A program made the position numbers and the translations under genes. Below are positions 6,986 through 16,316 of a DNA stretch of 47,071 bases, one piece after another. Under the pieces are notes generated by a model that saw only the letters and a program-made list of their open reading frames with translations, had not been told where the DNA came from and ran no database searches. Location: NCBI GenBank assembly GCA_018267515.1, contig JAFDYJ010000049.1, positions 1 through 47,071 on the forward strand. The letters run 5' to 3'. Every line of letters starts with the position of its first letter. Position 1 is the first letter of the stretch. This stretch comes from Bacteroidota bacterium. Lineage in GTDB: Bacteria; Bacteroidota; Bacteroidia; Chitinophagales; Chitinophagaceae.

Positions 6986-8131
6986 ATGAGAAAACATCTG
7001 TTTACCCTCAGTGTGTTATGCTTATTCTTTTTGTATTGCCCGGCACAAACCACTGCTAAAGAATGGTTCGCTGAGGGAATTACACTCAAAAAGGATAAGA
7101 AGTATAATGAAGCCGTCAATGCATTTAAAAAAGCAACCGGGTTACAGGTCAATTACGCCGATGCCTGGTATCAATTGGGTTGGTGTTACAATGAACTGGA
7201 GCAATACAATGATGCTATTGAAGCTTTGAAAAAAGCTGAAATGAACAACCCGAATGATAAGGCCGGCACTTATTTTGAAACCGGGTACGCTTATAAAGGA
7301 TTGGGAAAATATGATGAAGCTATTCCTTTTTATACCAGCACAATAAATTCTGACCCGAAATACGGATTGGCATACAAAGAAAGAGGTTTCTGCTATTACA
7401 AGAAAAAAGAGAATATCAAAGCACTGGAAGATTTAAACGAATACACACTTTTGACCGATTCAATTAACGATGCTACTTTTTACTATACCAAAGGATGGAT
7501 TGAAAACGAATTGGGAAAATACAATGAAGCGGTGGAGTCTTTGAAAAAATGTGTAGCTATTGACAATGCATATTCGGATGCCTATTCCGAACTGGGATTT
7601 GCTTATTACCTGCTCGGCAATAATGATGATGCTATCATCAATTACCGGATTGCAATGAACCTGGACAATGAAACAGACTTTCATCCTATACTGGGTATTG
7701 CAGATGTGTATTATGATAATCTTAAAAATTATGATTCCGCCATTATCTATTTTGAAAAAGGACTACAACTTCAGAAAAATGATAAAACGGCTTATTACAA
7801 ATTAGGCTGGTGTTATAACGACCGGGAAAAATTTAATGAAGCCATAAACCCTTTAATGCAAGCGCTGGCTCTCGATTCGGGTTATACCGTGGCCAGAACC
7901 GACTTAGGCTACTCCTATTACAAATTGAGGCGTTACGACGATGCCTTAAGTATGTTTCTCCTGATTATGAAAAACGATTCAAAAGATGAATTATCCCGCT
8001 ATTATGCAGGATTTTGTTACTATTATAAAAATGACACAACCGGCCTGCAACAAATGATCAGTGAGCTTAGCAATCTCAATACAAGTAATTCACTGAAATT
8101 TGCAGAGATACTAAAGAAATATATTCAATAA
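6986..8131 (+). CDS. Secreted tetratricopeptide-repeat protein
   Basis: The protein has 381 residues with a signal peptide (MRKHLFTLSVLCLFFLYCPA). The rest is built from about nine to ten consecutive TPR units of roughly 34 residues. Recurring marks are YADAWYQLGWCYNELEQY, YGLAYKERGFCYYKK, SDAYSELGFAYYLLG and TVARTDLGYSYYKLRRY. TPR solenoids bind other proteins, and the signal peptide points to the periplasm or outer membrane. No enzymatic domain is seen, and the partner cannot be told. It stands alone: divergent from the CxxC gene and convergent with the barrel candidate at 8160. Confidence 0.85.
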   Translation: MRKHLFTLSVLCLFFLYCPAQTTAKEWFAEGITLKKDKKYNEAVNAFKKATGLQVNYADAWYQLGWCYNELEQYNDAIEALKKAEMNNPNDKAGTYFETGYAYKGLGKYDEAIPFYTSTINSDPKYGLAYKERGFCYYKKKENIKALEDLNEYTLLTDSINDATFYYTKGWIENELGKYNEAVESLKKCVAIDNAYSDAYSELGFAYYLLGNNDDAIINYRIAMNLDNETDFHPILGIADVYYDNLKNYDSAIIYFEKGLQLQKNDKTAYYKLGWCYNDREKFNEAINPLMQALALDSGYTVARTDLGYSYYKLRRYDDALSMFLLIMKNDSKDELSRYYAGFCYYYKNDTTGLQQMISELSNLNTSNSLKFAEILKKYIQ

Positions 8132-8159
8132 TATTTCTGTCCGTCAGACCTGATTTGAA

Positions 8160-9446
8160 TTAATTAAACCTCGGATTAATAAAATTATTTGTCTTGGAGC
8201 CAAAGCGATATGTAAGTCCAAAACCTGAGAAAATATTATACCCGGAAGCCAGTTGACGTTTTCGTGTCAATATCTCCTCGGGTGTAGCTCCTTCTTTTGG
8301 TAAATAGAGCTGATCATGTGTTAGCTCACCTGAAGCAAAAATATTAAAAGAAAGTCCGCCGGTTATTCTTATATCAACTCCCATATCCACTCCAAGATTA
8401 AAATAATTCCAGTTTTGAAAATAATTATGAAAATCCAAACCAAATCCGAGGGTTCCCCATTTTTGATTCAGCGAAAGATTACTTTCTAATCCATGCCCCC
8501 AAAGCGTTTCGCTGATCTTTTCATAAAGGGTAGTATCAATATAATGATTCCGGCGTACATCCACAGTATAGGATATAGTAAAAAGCTTTGTATTCACTTC
8601 ACTGTATGGGAAAATATTATACTCTATTCCAGTCTCAAACCGGATACGATTCTTATTATTTGAGAAAGTATTTTTTGAAATGCCACCTTCGTAACCCCAG
8701 GACCAATGTTTACTGAGACTCTTTACTAATGAATGTTGAAAATTAAAATTATCATTCTTAATGACGATCTTCTCACTATTGTTATTATCGTCTTCCATGC
8801 TATAGGTTGACCGGTTTTTACCAGCATCAAAACGAAATTCAACTTTTAAATCTTCTGTTACCCTGTTGGCCGACAAATTAATTTCCCATTCTGAAGTCTT
8901 ATATACTTCATCAGTGCTGACATGCCCGTTAATGCCGGTACTGAAAACCCAATAATTCCATGGATCTTTTTTTGATAAACCCGGGCTATTCTCATCTTTA
9001 TTTCTCTCGCCATTACTTTTCAAATCAATCTTCACATCACTCACCAGGTTCGTTTTAGCCAAATAAGGCGCCAGTCCCAATTTCAGATATTTGATAAAAA
9101 GATTACGGTCTTCAAACTCGGTACCATTCGGGTCAGTACTGAATCGTAATGTATCGGGTACGCCATGAAACCTGTTTTGTCCGAAAAAAATAAATTGATA
9201 CTGCCTCCCATCACCACCTGTCCGATAATCTGTAATCAAGATATGAAGATCTGCTGCTTCATTATCCAGTAAAAAATCAACCACATTAATTTCCGACCGG
9301 ATAAACTGCATATCACATCTTGCATTTTGGCAGTCGATAAATACTTTGAGCCTTTCAGGTTGCATACCGGTATTTTGAGCTGAACTATTTAAAGCACTTA
9401 ATACAAAAGTTAATAAACACAGAAATACAGGAAGTAATCTTATCAT
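8160..9446 (-). CDS. Exported protein with probable C-terminal outer-membrane beta-barrel
   Basis: The protein has 428 residues with a signal peptide (MIRLLPVFLCLLTFVLSA ending SSAQ). The N-terminal part (about 30-135) starts FIDCQNARCDMQFIRSEI, with a cysteine pair, and continues ADLHILITD and QYQFIFFG, which looks like a globular domain. From about residue 165 alternating aromatic and polar strands dominate (WEINLSANRV, LKVEFRFDAG, YEGGISKNTF, FTISYTVDVRR, NIFASGELTH, FGLTYRFGSK), as in a porin-like barrel of perhaps 10-12 strands. I recognise the layout from Bacteroidota but cannot name a function. There is no operon partner. Confidence 0.6.
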   Translation of the reverse strand: MIRLLPVFLCLLTFVLSALNSSAQNTGMQPERLKVFIDCQNARCDMQFIRSEINVVDFLLDNEAADLHILITDYRTGGDGRQYQFIFFGQNRFHGVPDTLRFSTDPNGTEFEDRNLFIKYLKLGLAPYLAKTNLVSDVKIDLKSNGERNKDENSPGLSKKDPWNYWVFSTGINGHVSTDEVYKTSEWEINLSANRVTEDLKVEFRFDAGKNRSTYSMEDDNNNSEKIVIKNDNFNFQHSLVKSLSKHWSWGYEGGISKNTFSNNKNRIRFETGIEYNIFPYSEVNTKLFTISYTVDVRRNHYIDTTLYEKISETLWGHGLESNLSLNQKWGTLGFGLDFHNYFQNWNYFNLGVDMGVDIRITGGLSFNIFASGELTHDQLYLPKEGATPEEILTRKRQLASGYNIFSGFGLTYRFGSKTNNFINPRFN

Positions 9447-10015
9447 ATTGGGTTCGTTCCAGGGTGATCAATCTTCGCAAAGGAAAAACTTTTATTGTAC
9501 TACAGGGTGTATAAGCCAGGAAAATTCTATGTTGTTATACTTTTTAACTCTTCTTTTTGAAAAGAAAGAATGAAAACCAGGTAATTTCCTTTTAGCTATA
9601 TTTTATTTTATCGTCATTAAAATTTTATTAGTAAAAAAGCGATAAGATCCTTTTCTTAAAATTAATAACTACTGAAAGCATCGGTTAGCAATTTCCGGTT
9701 TTTGATCATTAACATTTGCTTTATCGCCTATAACCATTTTATTTCCCGTCATTTTTCTAATTTCACCCTTTGCAATTCTTAATTGAAAATTTCAGCAATT
9801 AATCAAATGAATTAGTATTTCCTTCAACTCTAAGAAAATGTGTTTAACAGTTACCCTTCTTTTATATTTAACCATCCGGAAAAACCAGGGAATTTAATCC
9901 GGAAGGAATGAAGAATTTCTGATTCCCGATAAAATTTTTTTATAAAATAATAAAGAACAAGATTTGAGAATATTTTTCCTTTTAATTTATAATCACAAGA
10001 GGTAAAAACAACGAT
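9447..10015. other. Gene-free intergenic region between divergent envelope genes
   Basis: These 569 AT-rich bases separate the minus-strand barrel gene from the plus-strand TonB receptor and must hold both promoters. No exact TAnnTTTG with proper -33 spacing was found on either strand. The nearest matches are AAGATTTG about 50 bases before the receptor start and, on the minus strand, TTCCTTTG at about 9477. No riboswitch-like conserved core or repeat was recognised. Confidence 0.5.
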
Positions 10016-12196
10016 ATGATAAAGAAAATTATTCTCTTTTTCGTTATGAGCTGCACTTTTCAATTTATGAATGCCCAAAATACCTTTAAAGCCATAATAA
10101 AGGATAAAGCTACAAATGAAAAACTGGCAGGAGCTACTGTAAAGATTGGCGATAAAACACAACAGGCCAATGATAGCGGTAAGGTGATTTTTACTGATTT
10201 GAGTGAAAAAGATACAACAGCCGAAATATCTTTCACGGGTTATGAGACAAAATATTTTCACTTTTTAGCCGGCAGTGTGGTTGTTCATGAGATTTTTTTA
10301 CTCCCTGCACATAATGAACTCGAGTCTGTAACTATTATTTCATCCACCAGAACCAACCAACGCATCGAAAATGCTCCGTTGAAAGTTGAAGTATTGGGTA
10401 AAGAAGAAATGAATGAAGAAAATACTATCAAACCCGGAAGTATAGCCAGTATTCTTGGAGATGTCAGCGGAATTCAGGTGCAACAATCTTCGGCAACATC
10501 CGGAAACAGCAATGTAAGAATTCAGGGACTTGATGGAAGATATACACAGATACTTCGTGATGGGATGCCCTTATTTGAAGGATTCAGCGGCGGGTTTGGC
10601 ATTTTACAAATTCCTCCGTTAGATCTCAAACAGATTGAATTGATCAAAGGTTCAGCATCTACCTTATATGGCGGAGGAGCCATTGGCGGTCTAATTAACC
10701 TGATTTCCAAAAAGCCGACGTATGAGCAGGAAGCTGAATTGACACTTAATACAACCTCACTAAAAGAATCGAACCTCAATACTTATATTGCTAAAAGAGG
10801 AAAAAATGCAGGATATAATTTCTTCGGTGGCTATACCCACCAGGGAATTGTAGATGTAAATAAGGATGGTTTAAGTGATGTGGCAAGAAATAATGCTGTG
10901 ATAGTTCATCCCCGGTTATTTTTTTATCCCAACGAAAAAATTAATATAGCAATCGGCTATACCGGTACTTTTGAAAACCGGATGGGTGGGGACATGCTGG
11001 TGGCTGAAGGTAAACCTGATGGTATTCATCAATATTTTGAAAAAAATATTTTACAACGACATACGGCAGACTTCCAATCACAATTCAATATTAATAACAA
11101 TAATAAAATTGAAGTTAAAGCAGCCCTGAGTTTCTTTACCCGGGCCATTTCTACTAATAATCATTATTTTAAGGGAAGACAAGCTGATTACTTTACTGAA
11201 TTTTCTTACATTTTATCCAATCAAAAATACAGTTGGGTATCCGGCATAAATTTCACAGGTGATAATTTTAAGATATTACCATCTGATCCTGTAATGATTG
11301 GAAATTTTTCCAATACTATTATCGGCGCCTTTTCTCAATTTACAGCAAACATAAAAGACAAAACTACTTTAGAGGCCGGATTGCGATCTGACTATCATAA
11401 TACGTATGGGAATTTCTTATTGCCCCGTATTGCGCTGTTTCACAGGTTTGATGATCATTGGGCAACCCGTTGGGGAATTGGATTCGGTTATAAAACGCCT
11501 AATGTATTAGCTCCTCAGAATATTGATTACAGTATTGAAGACCTTGAACCTTTGCCTGCAGGTATCACTGCAGAAAAATCTGTAGGATACAATGCTGAGG
11601 TGAATTATAAAAAAGAATTTGAAGACGGTTCCTCTTTTTTTATTAACCAGGCATTTTTTCTGACCCGGCTGAACAATCCTGTTGTGGCAACACAAGACTT
11701 AAACGAGCATGTAAGTTTCAATAATGAAGGAAGTAATATTACATCAAGTGGTTTTGATACCTATATCAAAGCAGAGGTAAAAAGTCTTGAGTTATATGCC
11801 GGATACACATTTACAATTGTAAACAGGAACTATTTACAACAAGATAAATTCATGCCCCTGACACCCGAAAACCGTTTTGCTTTTGTAATCGTTTATGAAA
11901 CCGGCAGCGACTGGCGTTTTGGTTTAGAAGGATCTTATACAGGAAAACAATACCGGTATGATTACACAAAGACACCCGGTTATATGTTCCTGGCAGCAAT
12001 TATTGCCAAAAACATCAATGATAAAATAAACCTGGTTCTAAACTGTGAAAATCTTTTAGATTACCGGCAGAGCCGGCATGAATCTTTATATGAAGGTTCC
12101 ATCACCCACCCTCAGTTTAAACCCTTATGGGCACCCATTGACGGAAGAGTTATCAATTTTTCTGTCTTGTATAATTTTGCTAAACAAAAAAAATAA
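10016..12196 (+). CDS. TonB-dependent outer-membrane receptor
   Basis: The protein has 726 residues. A signal peptide (ends FMNAQ) is followed by a carboxypeptidase-regulatory-like beta domain (about 22-100, with GATVKIGDKTQ). The plug domain follows (about 115-230: VEVLGKEEMNEE, GIQVQQSS, VRIQGLDGRYTQILRDGMPL, IELIKGSASTLYGGGAIGG), then a 22-strand-type barrel to the C-terminus (VINFSVLYNFA). Such receptors import chelated metals, cobalamin or oligosaccharides using TonB energy. The plug and size fit siderophore or metal-chelate receptors (CirA/BtuB-like) better than the larger SusC type, and there is no SusD neighbour. The substrate is not determined. It is monocistronic and converges with typA with a 20-base gap. 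Confidence 0.9.
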   Translation: MIKKIILFFVMSCTFQFMNAQNTFKAIIKDKATNEKLAGATVKIGDKTQQANDSGKVIFTDLSEKDTTAEISFTGYETKYFHFLAGSVVVHEIFLLPAHNELESVTIISSTRTNQRIENAPLKVEVLGKEEMNEENTIKPGSIASILGDVSGIQVQQSSATSGNSNVRIQGLDGRYTQILRDGMPLFEGFSGGFGILQIPPLDLKQIELIKGSASTLYGGGAIGGLINLISKKPTYEQEAELTLNTTSLKESNLNTYIAKRGKNAGYNFFGGYTHQGIVDVNKDGLSDVARNNAVIVHPRLFFYPNEKINIAIGYTGTFENRMGGDMLVAEGKPDGIHQYFEKNILQRHTADFQSQFNINNNNKIEVKAALSFFTRAISTNNHYFKGRQADYFTEFSYILSNQKYSWVSGINFTGDNFKILPSDPVMIGNFSNTIIGAFSQFTANIKDKTTLEAGLRSDYHNTYGNFLLPRIALFHRFDDHWATRWGIGFGYKTPNVLAPQNIDYSIEDLEPLPAGITAEKSVGYNAEVNYKKEFEDGSSFFINQAFFLTRLNNPVVATQDLNEHVSFNNEGSNITSSGFDTYIKAEVKSLELYAGYTFTIVNRNYLQQDKFMPLTPENRFAFVIVYETGSDWRFGLEGSYTGKQYRYDYTKTPGYMFLAAIIAKNINDKINLVLNCENLLDYRQSRHESLYEGSITHPQFKPLWAPIDGRVINFSVLYNFAKQKK

Positions 12197-12216
12197 GCTG
12201 CCTAACCCTGGTTTTA

Positions 12217-14028
12217 TTAAACGGCTTCCGCACTCAATCGTTTGGCTTGTTTTTTTCTTTCATCTTCATCCAGTATCACTTTTCTCATACGGATAAATTT
12301 AGGAGTTACTTCAATACATTCATCCTGTTGAATGTATTCCATACATTCTTCCAATGTCATTAGTCGCTTCGGAGCAATGTTGGTGGCAGCATCACTTCCA
12401 CTTGCCCGCATATTAGTCAGTTTCTTTCCTTCATTCGGATTTATAACCAGGTCACCCGGTTTACTATTTTCACCCACAATCATTCCTTTGTAAACATCTT
12501 CTCCCGGATCTACAAAAAAGAAACCACGATCCTGTAATTTATCTAATGAATACGCAGTAGTGTTGCCTTGATCTTTTGAAATCAATACTCCGTTATTCCT
12601 GCCGGGAATAGGACCTTTCCAGGGTTTGTATTCACTAAAGCGATGGTGCATTACTGCTTCACCTGCTGTATTAGTAAGCATTTGAGTACGCAGCCCGGTT
12701 AAACCTCTTGAAGGAATATCAAATTCAAGATGCTGCATATTGCCCTTGGTTTCCATCACCAGCATTTCACCTTTTCTTCTCGTAACGAGATCTATTACTT
12801 TAGAAGCAAATTCCTGCGGTACATCCACCACTAAATTTTCATAGGGCTCACATTTTTTCCCGTTGAATTCTTTTATGATTACCTGCGGCTGTCCTACTGT
12901 TAATTCATAACCTTCACGGCGCATGGTTTCAATCAGTATTCCCAAATGCAATATGCCCCTGCCATATACTAAAAAGCTATCTGCCGTTCCGGAATCTTCA
13001 ACACGCAATGCAAGATTCTTTTCTGTTTCTTTCATTAACCGATCACGGATGTGGCGGGAAGTAACAAATTTTCCATCCTTGCCGTAGAAGGGTGAGTTGT
13101 TGATGCCAAACTGCATACTCATCGTTGGCTCATCCACACTGATCACCGGAAGAGCTTCTGGATTTTCAAGATCGGCTATTGTATCCCCAATATTAAATTC
13201 TTCAATACCTACAACAGCACAGATATCTCCGGCTACTACTTCGCTCACTTTCTTTTTTCCTAAGCCTTCAAAAATATAAAGCTCTTTTACTTTTAATTTC
13301 TTAATGGTGCCATCTGCCTGCACTAATGATACCTGCTGATTTTCTTTAATGGTTCCCCGGTTTACTTTTCCAATAGCAATACGTCCGAGAAAAGAAGAAT
13401 AATCCAGTGATGTAATTTGCAATTGCAAGGTTCCTTCTGAAACCTTTGGAGCAGGTACATATTTTAAAATTCCATCGAGCAGCGGGTTGATATTATCTGT
13501 TTTGGTCAGCGAATCATTGAACCATCCATTCTTACCACTTCCATAAAATACGGGAAAGTTGAGTTGCTCTTCGGTTGCATCTAGATTAAAAAATAAATCA
13601 AACACACCGTCATGCACTTCTTCCGGGCGGCAATTGGGTTTATCCACCTTATTAATTACAACAATAGGATGCAGGTTCAGATGCAATGCTTTTTCCAAAA
13701 CAAATCTTGTCTGCGGCATAGGGCCTTCAAAAGCATCCACCAACAACAATACACCATCCGCCATTTTTAAAACCCTTTCCACTTCACCTCCAAAGTCTGC
13801 GTGGCCGGGAGTGTCAATCACATTAATCTTAACATCTTTATAGGTAACTGCTGCATTCTTTGAAAAAATGGTGATGCCTCTTTCCCTTTCAAGGTCATTG
13901 CTGTCCATGATCAGTTCACCCGTTTCCTGGTTATCACGAAATACTTTTGTGGCGTGTAAGATTTTGTCCACCAAAGTAGTTTTACCATGGTCAACGTGGG
14001 CTATTATCGCTATGTTTCTGATATTCAT
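12217..14028 (-). CDS. typA: Translational GTPase TypA/BipA
   Basis: The 603-residue product has the normal family length. GTPase motifs are G1 AHVDHGKTT (10-18), switch I RERGITIFSKN, G3 DTPGHADFGG, and G4 NKVDK. The EF-G-like domains II, III and V follow, then the BipA-specific C-terminal domain ending with the lysine-rich KKQAKRLSAEAV. TypA binds the ribosome and assists 50S assembly and stress or cold adaptation. It has its own promoter at 14102-14132, giving a leader of about 65 bases. Confidence 0.97.
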   Translation of the reverse strand: MNIRNIAIIAHVDHGKTTLVDKILHATKVFRDNQETGELIMDSNDLERERGITIFSKNAAVTYKDVKINVIDTPGHADFGGEVERVLKMADGVLLLVDAFEGPMPQTRFVLEKALHLNLHPIVVINKVDKPNCRPEEVHDGVFDLFFNLDATEEQLNFPVFYGSGKNGWFNDSLTKTDNINPLLDGILKYVPAPKVSEGTLQLQITSLDYSSFLGRIAIGKVNRGTIKENQQVSLVQADGTIKKLKVKELYIFEGLGKKKVSEVVAGDICAVVGIEEFNIGDTIADLENPEALPVISVDEPTMSMQFGINNSPFYGKDGKFVTSRHIRDRLMKETEKNLALRVEDSGTADSFLVYGRGILHLGILIETMRREGYELTVGQPQVIIKEFNGKKCEPYENLVVDVPQEFASKVIDLVTRRKGEMLVMETKGNMQHLEFDIPSRGLTGLRTQMLTNTAGEAVMHHRFSEYKPWKGPIPGRNNGVLISKDQGNTTAYSLDKLQDRGFFFVDPGEDVYKGMIVGENSKPGDLVINPNEGKKLTNMRASGSDAATNIAPKRLMTLEECMEYIQQDECIEVTPKFIRMRKVILDEDERKKQAKRLSAEAV

Positions 14029-14101
14029 AAAAAGTTAAAACCCCAATTCACTCGTATTGCTCGTACCCGATTGTTATTGGAATATTTATAAAATGAGGGC
14101 G

Positions 14102-14132
14102 CAAAGGTACGGCAAAACAACGGGGTGGGCAA
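14102..14132 (-). promoter_or_regulatory. Consensus Bacteroidota promoter for typA
   Basis: On the minus strand TTG (14132-14130) is followed after 20 bases by TACCTTTG (14109-14102), an exact match to TTG-N17..23-TAnnTTTG. The start of transcription would be near 14095. Confidence 0.65.
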
Positions 14133-14232
14133 ATGAAAGATGAATCAGTATTGCCTGATTTTAGTGCTCATTATCCGGCAGTTGAGAGTTAAATTGTTTA
14201 TTCTCCATTTCAGCAAAGTGCTATGCCAACAT

Positions 14233-14457
14233 TTAAAACAACTTTCTGATCAGCACTGTTAATCCAGTAATTACCAGGCTAGCCAGTATCATTGTGGTTA
14301 TGGGAAAATAAAAGCGGAAGTTCTGTTTTTCTACCCTGATATCTCCCGGCAGCCGTCCCATCCAATTTAATTTATCATGAAAAAAATAGACAACCAACCC
14401 TGCCAGGATCAATAATACTCCGGCTACTATCATGTATTTCCCGGTTACACTATTCAT
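14233..14457 (-). CDS. DUF2905-family small membrane protein
   Basis: The product is 74 residues with two transmembrane helices (YMIVAGVLLILAGLVVYFF and FPITTMILASLVITGLTVLI). The central loop WMGRLPGDIRVEKQNFRFYF carries the GRLPGDI-x-ivek-x-n-x-x-fyfP pattern that defines DUF2905. The function is not established. The gene is divergent from recA, and typA lies downstream on the same strand but has its own promoter. Confidence 0.85.
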   Translation of the reverse strand: MNSVTGKYMIVAGVLLILAGLVVYFFHDKLNWMGRLPGDIRVEKQNFRFYFPITTMILASLVITGLTVLIRKLF

Positions 14458-14550
14458 AAATTGAATATAAAAGTACCAAGATCCTGTCTTTCGTTTTCAG
14501 TTGTTTAAAAAATAATCCAAAATTAATTAGTTTTTGATTGCTAAATCATT

Positions 14551-14558
14551 TAGCTTTG
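14551..14558 (+). promoter_or_regulatory. -7 promoter element for recA
   Basis: TAGCTTTG matches TAnnTTTG exactly. A TTTTTG at 14531-14536 could act as the -33 region, but its spacing (14 bases) is short. No SOS-box-like palindrome was recognised nearby. Confidence 0.45.
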
Positions 14559-14609
14559 TAGGCTCGATAAAATTTTTTACCCGTCAAAAGCTAAAAATTA
14601 ACTTTGAAT

Positions 14610-15656
14610 ATGGCAAAATCAATTAACCCTGAAAAAAATACAGATATGGCAACTACTAATAACAGCGAAAAGCTGAAAGCCTTAAAACTGACCATTGACA
14701 AGATTGAAAAAGATTTTGGAAAAGGCAGTGTTATGATGATGAATGAAAAAGGTGAGCAGCAAATGGAAGTGGTTTCTACCGGCTCTATCGGGCTGGATAT
14801 TGCACTGGGTATTGGTGGTTTGCCAAGAGGGCGAGTAATTGAAATATATGGTCCTGAATCTTCCGGTAAAACAACCATTGCCACACATGTTATTGCTGAA
14901 GCTCAAAAGAAAGGCGGAATGTGTGCCATCATTGACGCCGAGCATGCTTTCGACAGCGCCTATGCCCAAAAATTAGGTGTGGACGTAGATAACCTGCTGA
15001 TCTCTCAACCGGATTATGGTGAACAGGCTTTAGAGATTGCAGATCGTTTGATTCTTTCCGGTGCGTTGGATGTCGTAGTAATTGATTCTGTAGCAGCATT
15101 GGTTCCCAAAAGCGAATTGGAGGGAGAAATGGGCGACAGCAAAATGGGGCTGCATGCAAGATTGATGAGCCAGGCTTTGCGTAAGCTCACTGCTACTATC
15201 GCTAAAACAAATACCATCTGTATTTTCATTAACCAGCTGCGGGAAAAGATTGGAGTAATGTTTGGCAATCCTGAGACGACTACCGGTGGTAATGCCCTGA
15301 AATTTTATGCATCTGTCCGTTTGGATATTCGCAGAATGGCGCAAATAAAAGATGGAGATGAAGCCATAGGAAACCGTGTTAAAGTTAAAGTGGTAAAGAA
15401 TAAAGTGGCTCCTCCTTTCCGCTCGGCAGAGTTTGATATTATTTTCGGAGAAGGTATTTCTAAAACAGGTGAAATATTAGATCTCGGTGTTGAGTTAGGT
15501 ATTGTCCAAAAAAGTGGAAGCTGGTTTAGTTACAATGCCGATAAATTGGGACAGGGTCGTGATGCTGTGAAACAATTGTTGCTGGACAATCCCGAGCTTT
15601 CCAACGAGATTGAAACAAAAATCAGGGAGAAGATAAAAGAGTCTCAGTCCGTATAA
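14610..15656 (+). CDS. recA: Recombinase RecA
   Basis: The product is 348 residues from ATG 14610; an in-frame ATG at 14646 would give 336, closer to the core protein. Walker A GPESSGKT lies at about residues 81-88, followed by the MAW motif, loop L1 and the L2 region with [11 protein letters not shown]. Walker B is [12 protein letters not shown], and [18 protein letters not shown] is the conserved linker. RecA forms filaments on single-stranded DNA for homologous recombination and LexA-type signalling. It lies in a DNA-maintenance cluster with uvrB and polA and is followed by a strong terminator. Confidence 0.98.
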   Translation: MAKSINPEKNTDMATTNNSEKLKALKLTIDKIEKDFGKGSVMMMNEKGEQQMEVVSTGSIGLDIALGIGGLPRGRVIEIYGPESSGKTTIATHVIAEAQKKGGMCAIIDAEHAFDSAYAQKLGVDVDNLLISQPDYGEQALEIADRLILSGALDVVVIDSVAALVPKSELEGEMGDSKMGLHARLMSQALRKLTATIAKTNTICIFINQLREKIGVMFGNPETTTGGNALKFYASVRLDIRRMAQIKDGDEAIGNRVKVKVVKNKVAPPFRSAEFDIIFGEGISKTGEILDLGVELGIVQKSGSWFSYNADKLGQGRDAVKQLLLDNPELSNEIETKIREKIKESQSV

Positions 15657-15685
15657 CTTTTAGCATAAAAGGTTAGCAAGTACTT

Positions 15686-15713
15686 CCGTTTGCCTATGGT
15701 GAACGGTTTTTTT
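15686..15713 (+). terminator. Rho-independent terminator after recA
   Basis: CCGTTTGCC (15686-15694), loop TAT, GGTGAACGG (15698-15706), then seven T. The nine-pair stem includes two G.U pairs. It starts 30 bases after the recA stop. Confidence 0.8.
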
Positions 15714-15787
15714 ATTCTTTTATACCATTTAGTTATTAGTTTTCATTTCCCGTCGGTATAAATTCACATAATTAAAAAAACCAGGCT

Positions 15788-16294
15788 ATGAATATTGTCT
15801 TAAGAGAATGGCGAAACGATGATAAAGAACCGCTGGCAAAGTTTGCCAATAATAAAAAGATTGCAGACAATATGCGTGATATTTTTCCAAATCCTTATAC
15901 TATCGGTGATGCGGTTCATTGGATTGCGACCAGCGGAAACAGTATCCCACAAACCGTTTTTGCCATTGAAGCAGATGCATTACTTGCGGGTGGTTGTGGC
16001 ATTCATTTAAAAGAAGATGTCTATAAATGTTCTGCAGAGATAGGCTATTGGGTTGCGGAACCCTTTTGGGGAAAAGGTATCGCTACAGAAGCAGTGAAAC
16101 AATTATTGGAAAAGGCTATTCCGATTTTAACAAATGTTGTTCGTTTGTATGCTGAAGTGTTTGAACACAATAAAGCATCCATGAGAGTATTAGAGAAAAA
16201 TGGTTTTCATTTAGAAAGCATTCGTAAAAAAGCAGTGATAAAAAATAATCTAATAATGGATGATTATGTGTGGGTGAAATTGTTGAACAAATGA
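15788..16294 (+). CDS. GNAT-family N-acetyltransferase (RimJ/RimL-like)
   Basis: The product is 168 residues. It begins MNIVLREWRNDDKEPLAKFA, as in RimJ/RimL-type acetyltransferases. The acetyl-CoA segment is AEIGYWVAEPFWGKGIATEAV, where WGKGIATEA corresponds to the R/Q-x-x-G-x-G/A pyrophosphate loop. The NKASMRVLEKNGF motif is typical near the C-terminus. These enzymes acetylate protein N-termini, antibiotics or small amines; the substrate cannot be read here. uvrB starts 22 bases downstream but has its own -7 element overlapping the stop region. Confidence 0.85.
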   Translation: MNIVLREWRNDDKEPLAKFANNKKIADNMRDIFPNPYTIGDAVHWIATSGNSIPQTVFAIEADALLAGGCGIHLKEDVYKCSAEIGYWVAEPFWGKGIATEAVKQLLEKAIPILTNVVRLYAEVFEHNKASMRVLEKNGFHLESIRKKAVIKNNLIMDDYVWVKLLNK

Positions 16295-16297
16295 AAG

Positions 16298-16305
16298 TAA
16301 ATTTG
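16298..16305 (+). promoter_or_regulatory. -7 promoter element for uvrB
   Basis: TAAATTTG matches TAnnTTTG exactly. The -33 region is poor (TTG at 16280-16282 with 15-base spacing). Transcription would start about five bases before the uvrB ATG, so the mRNA would be nearly leaderless. Confidence 0.4.
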
Positions 16306-16316
16306 TACCCCGCATT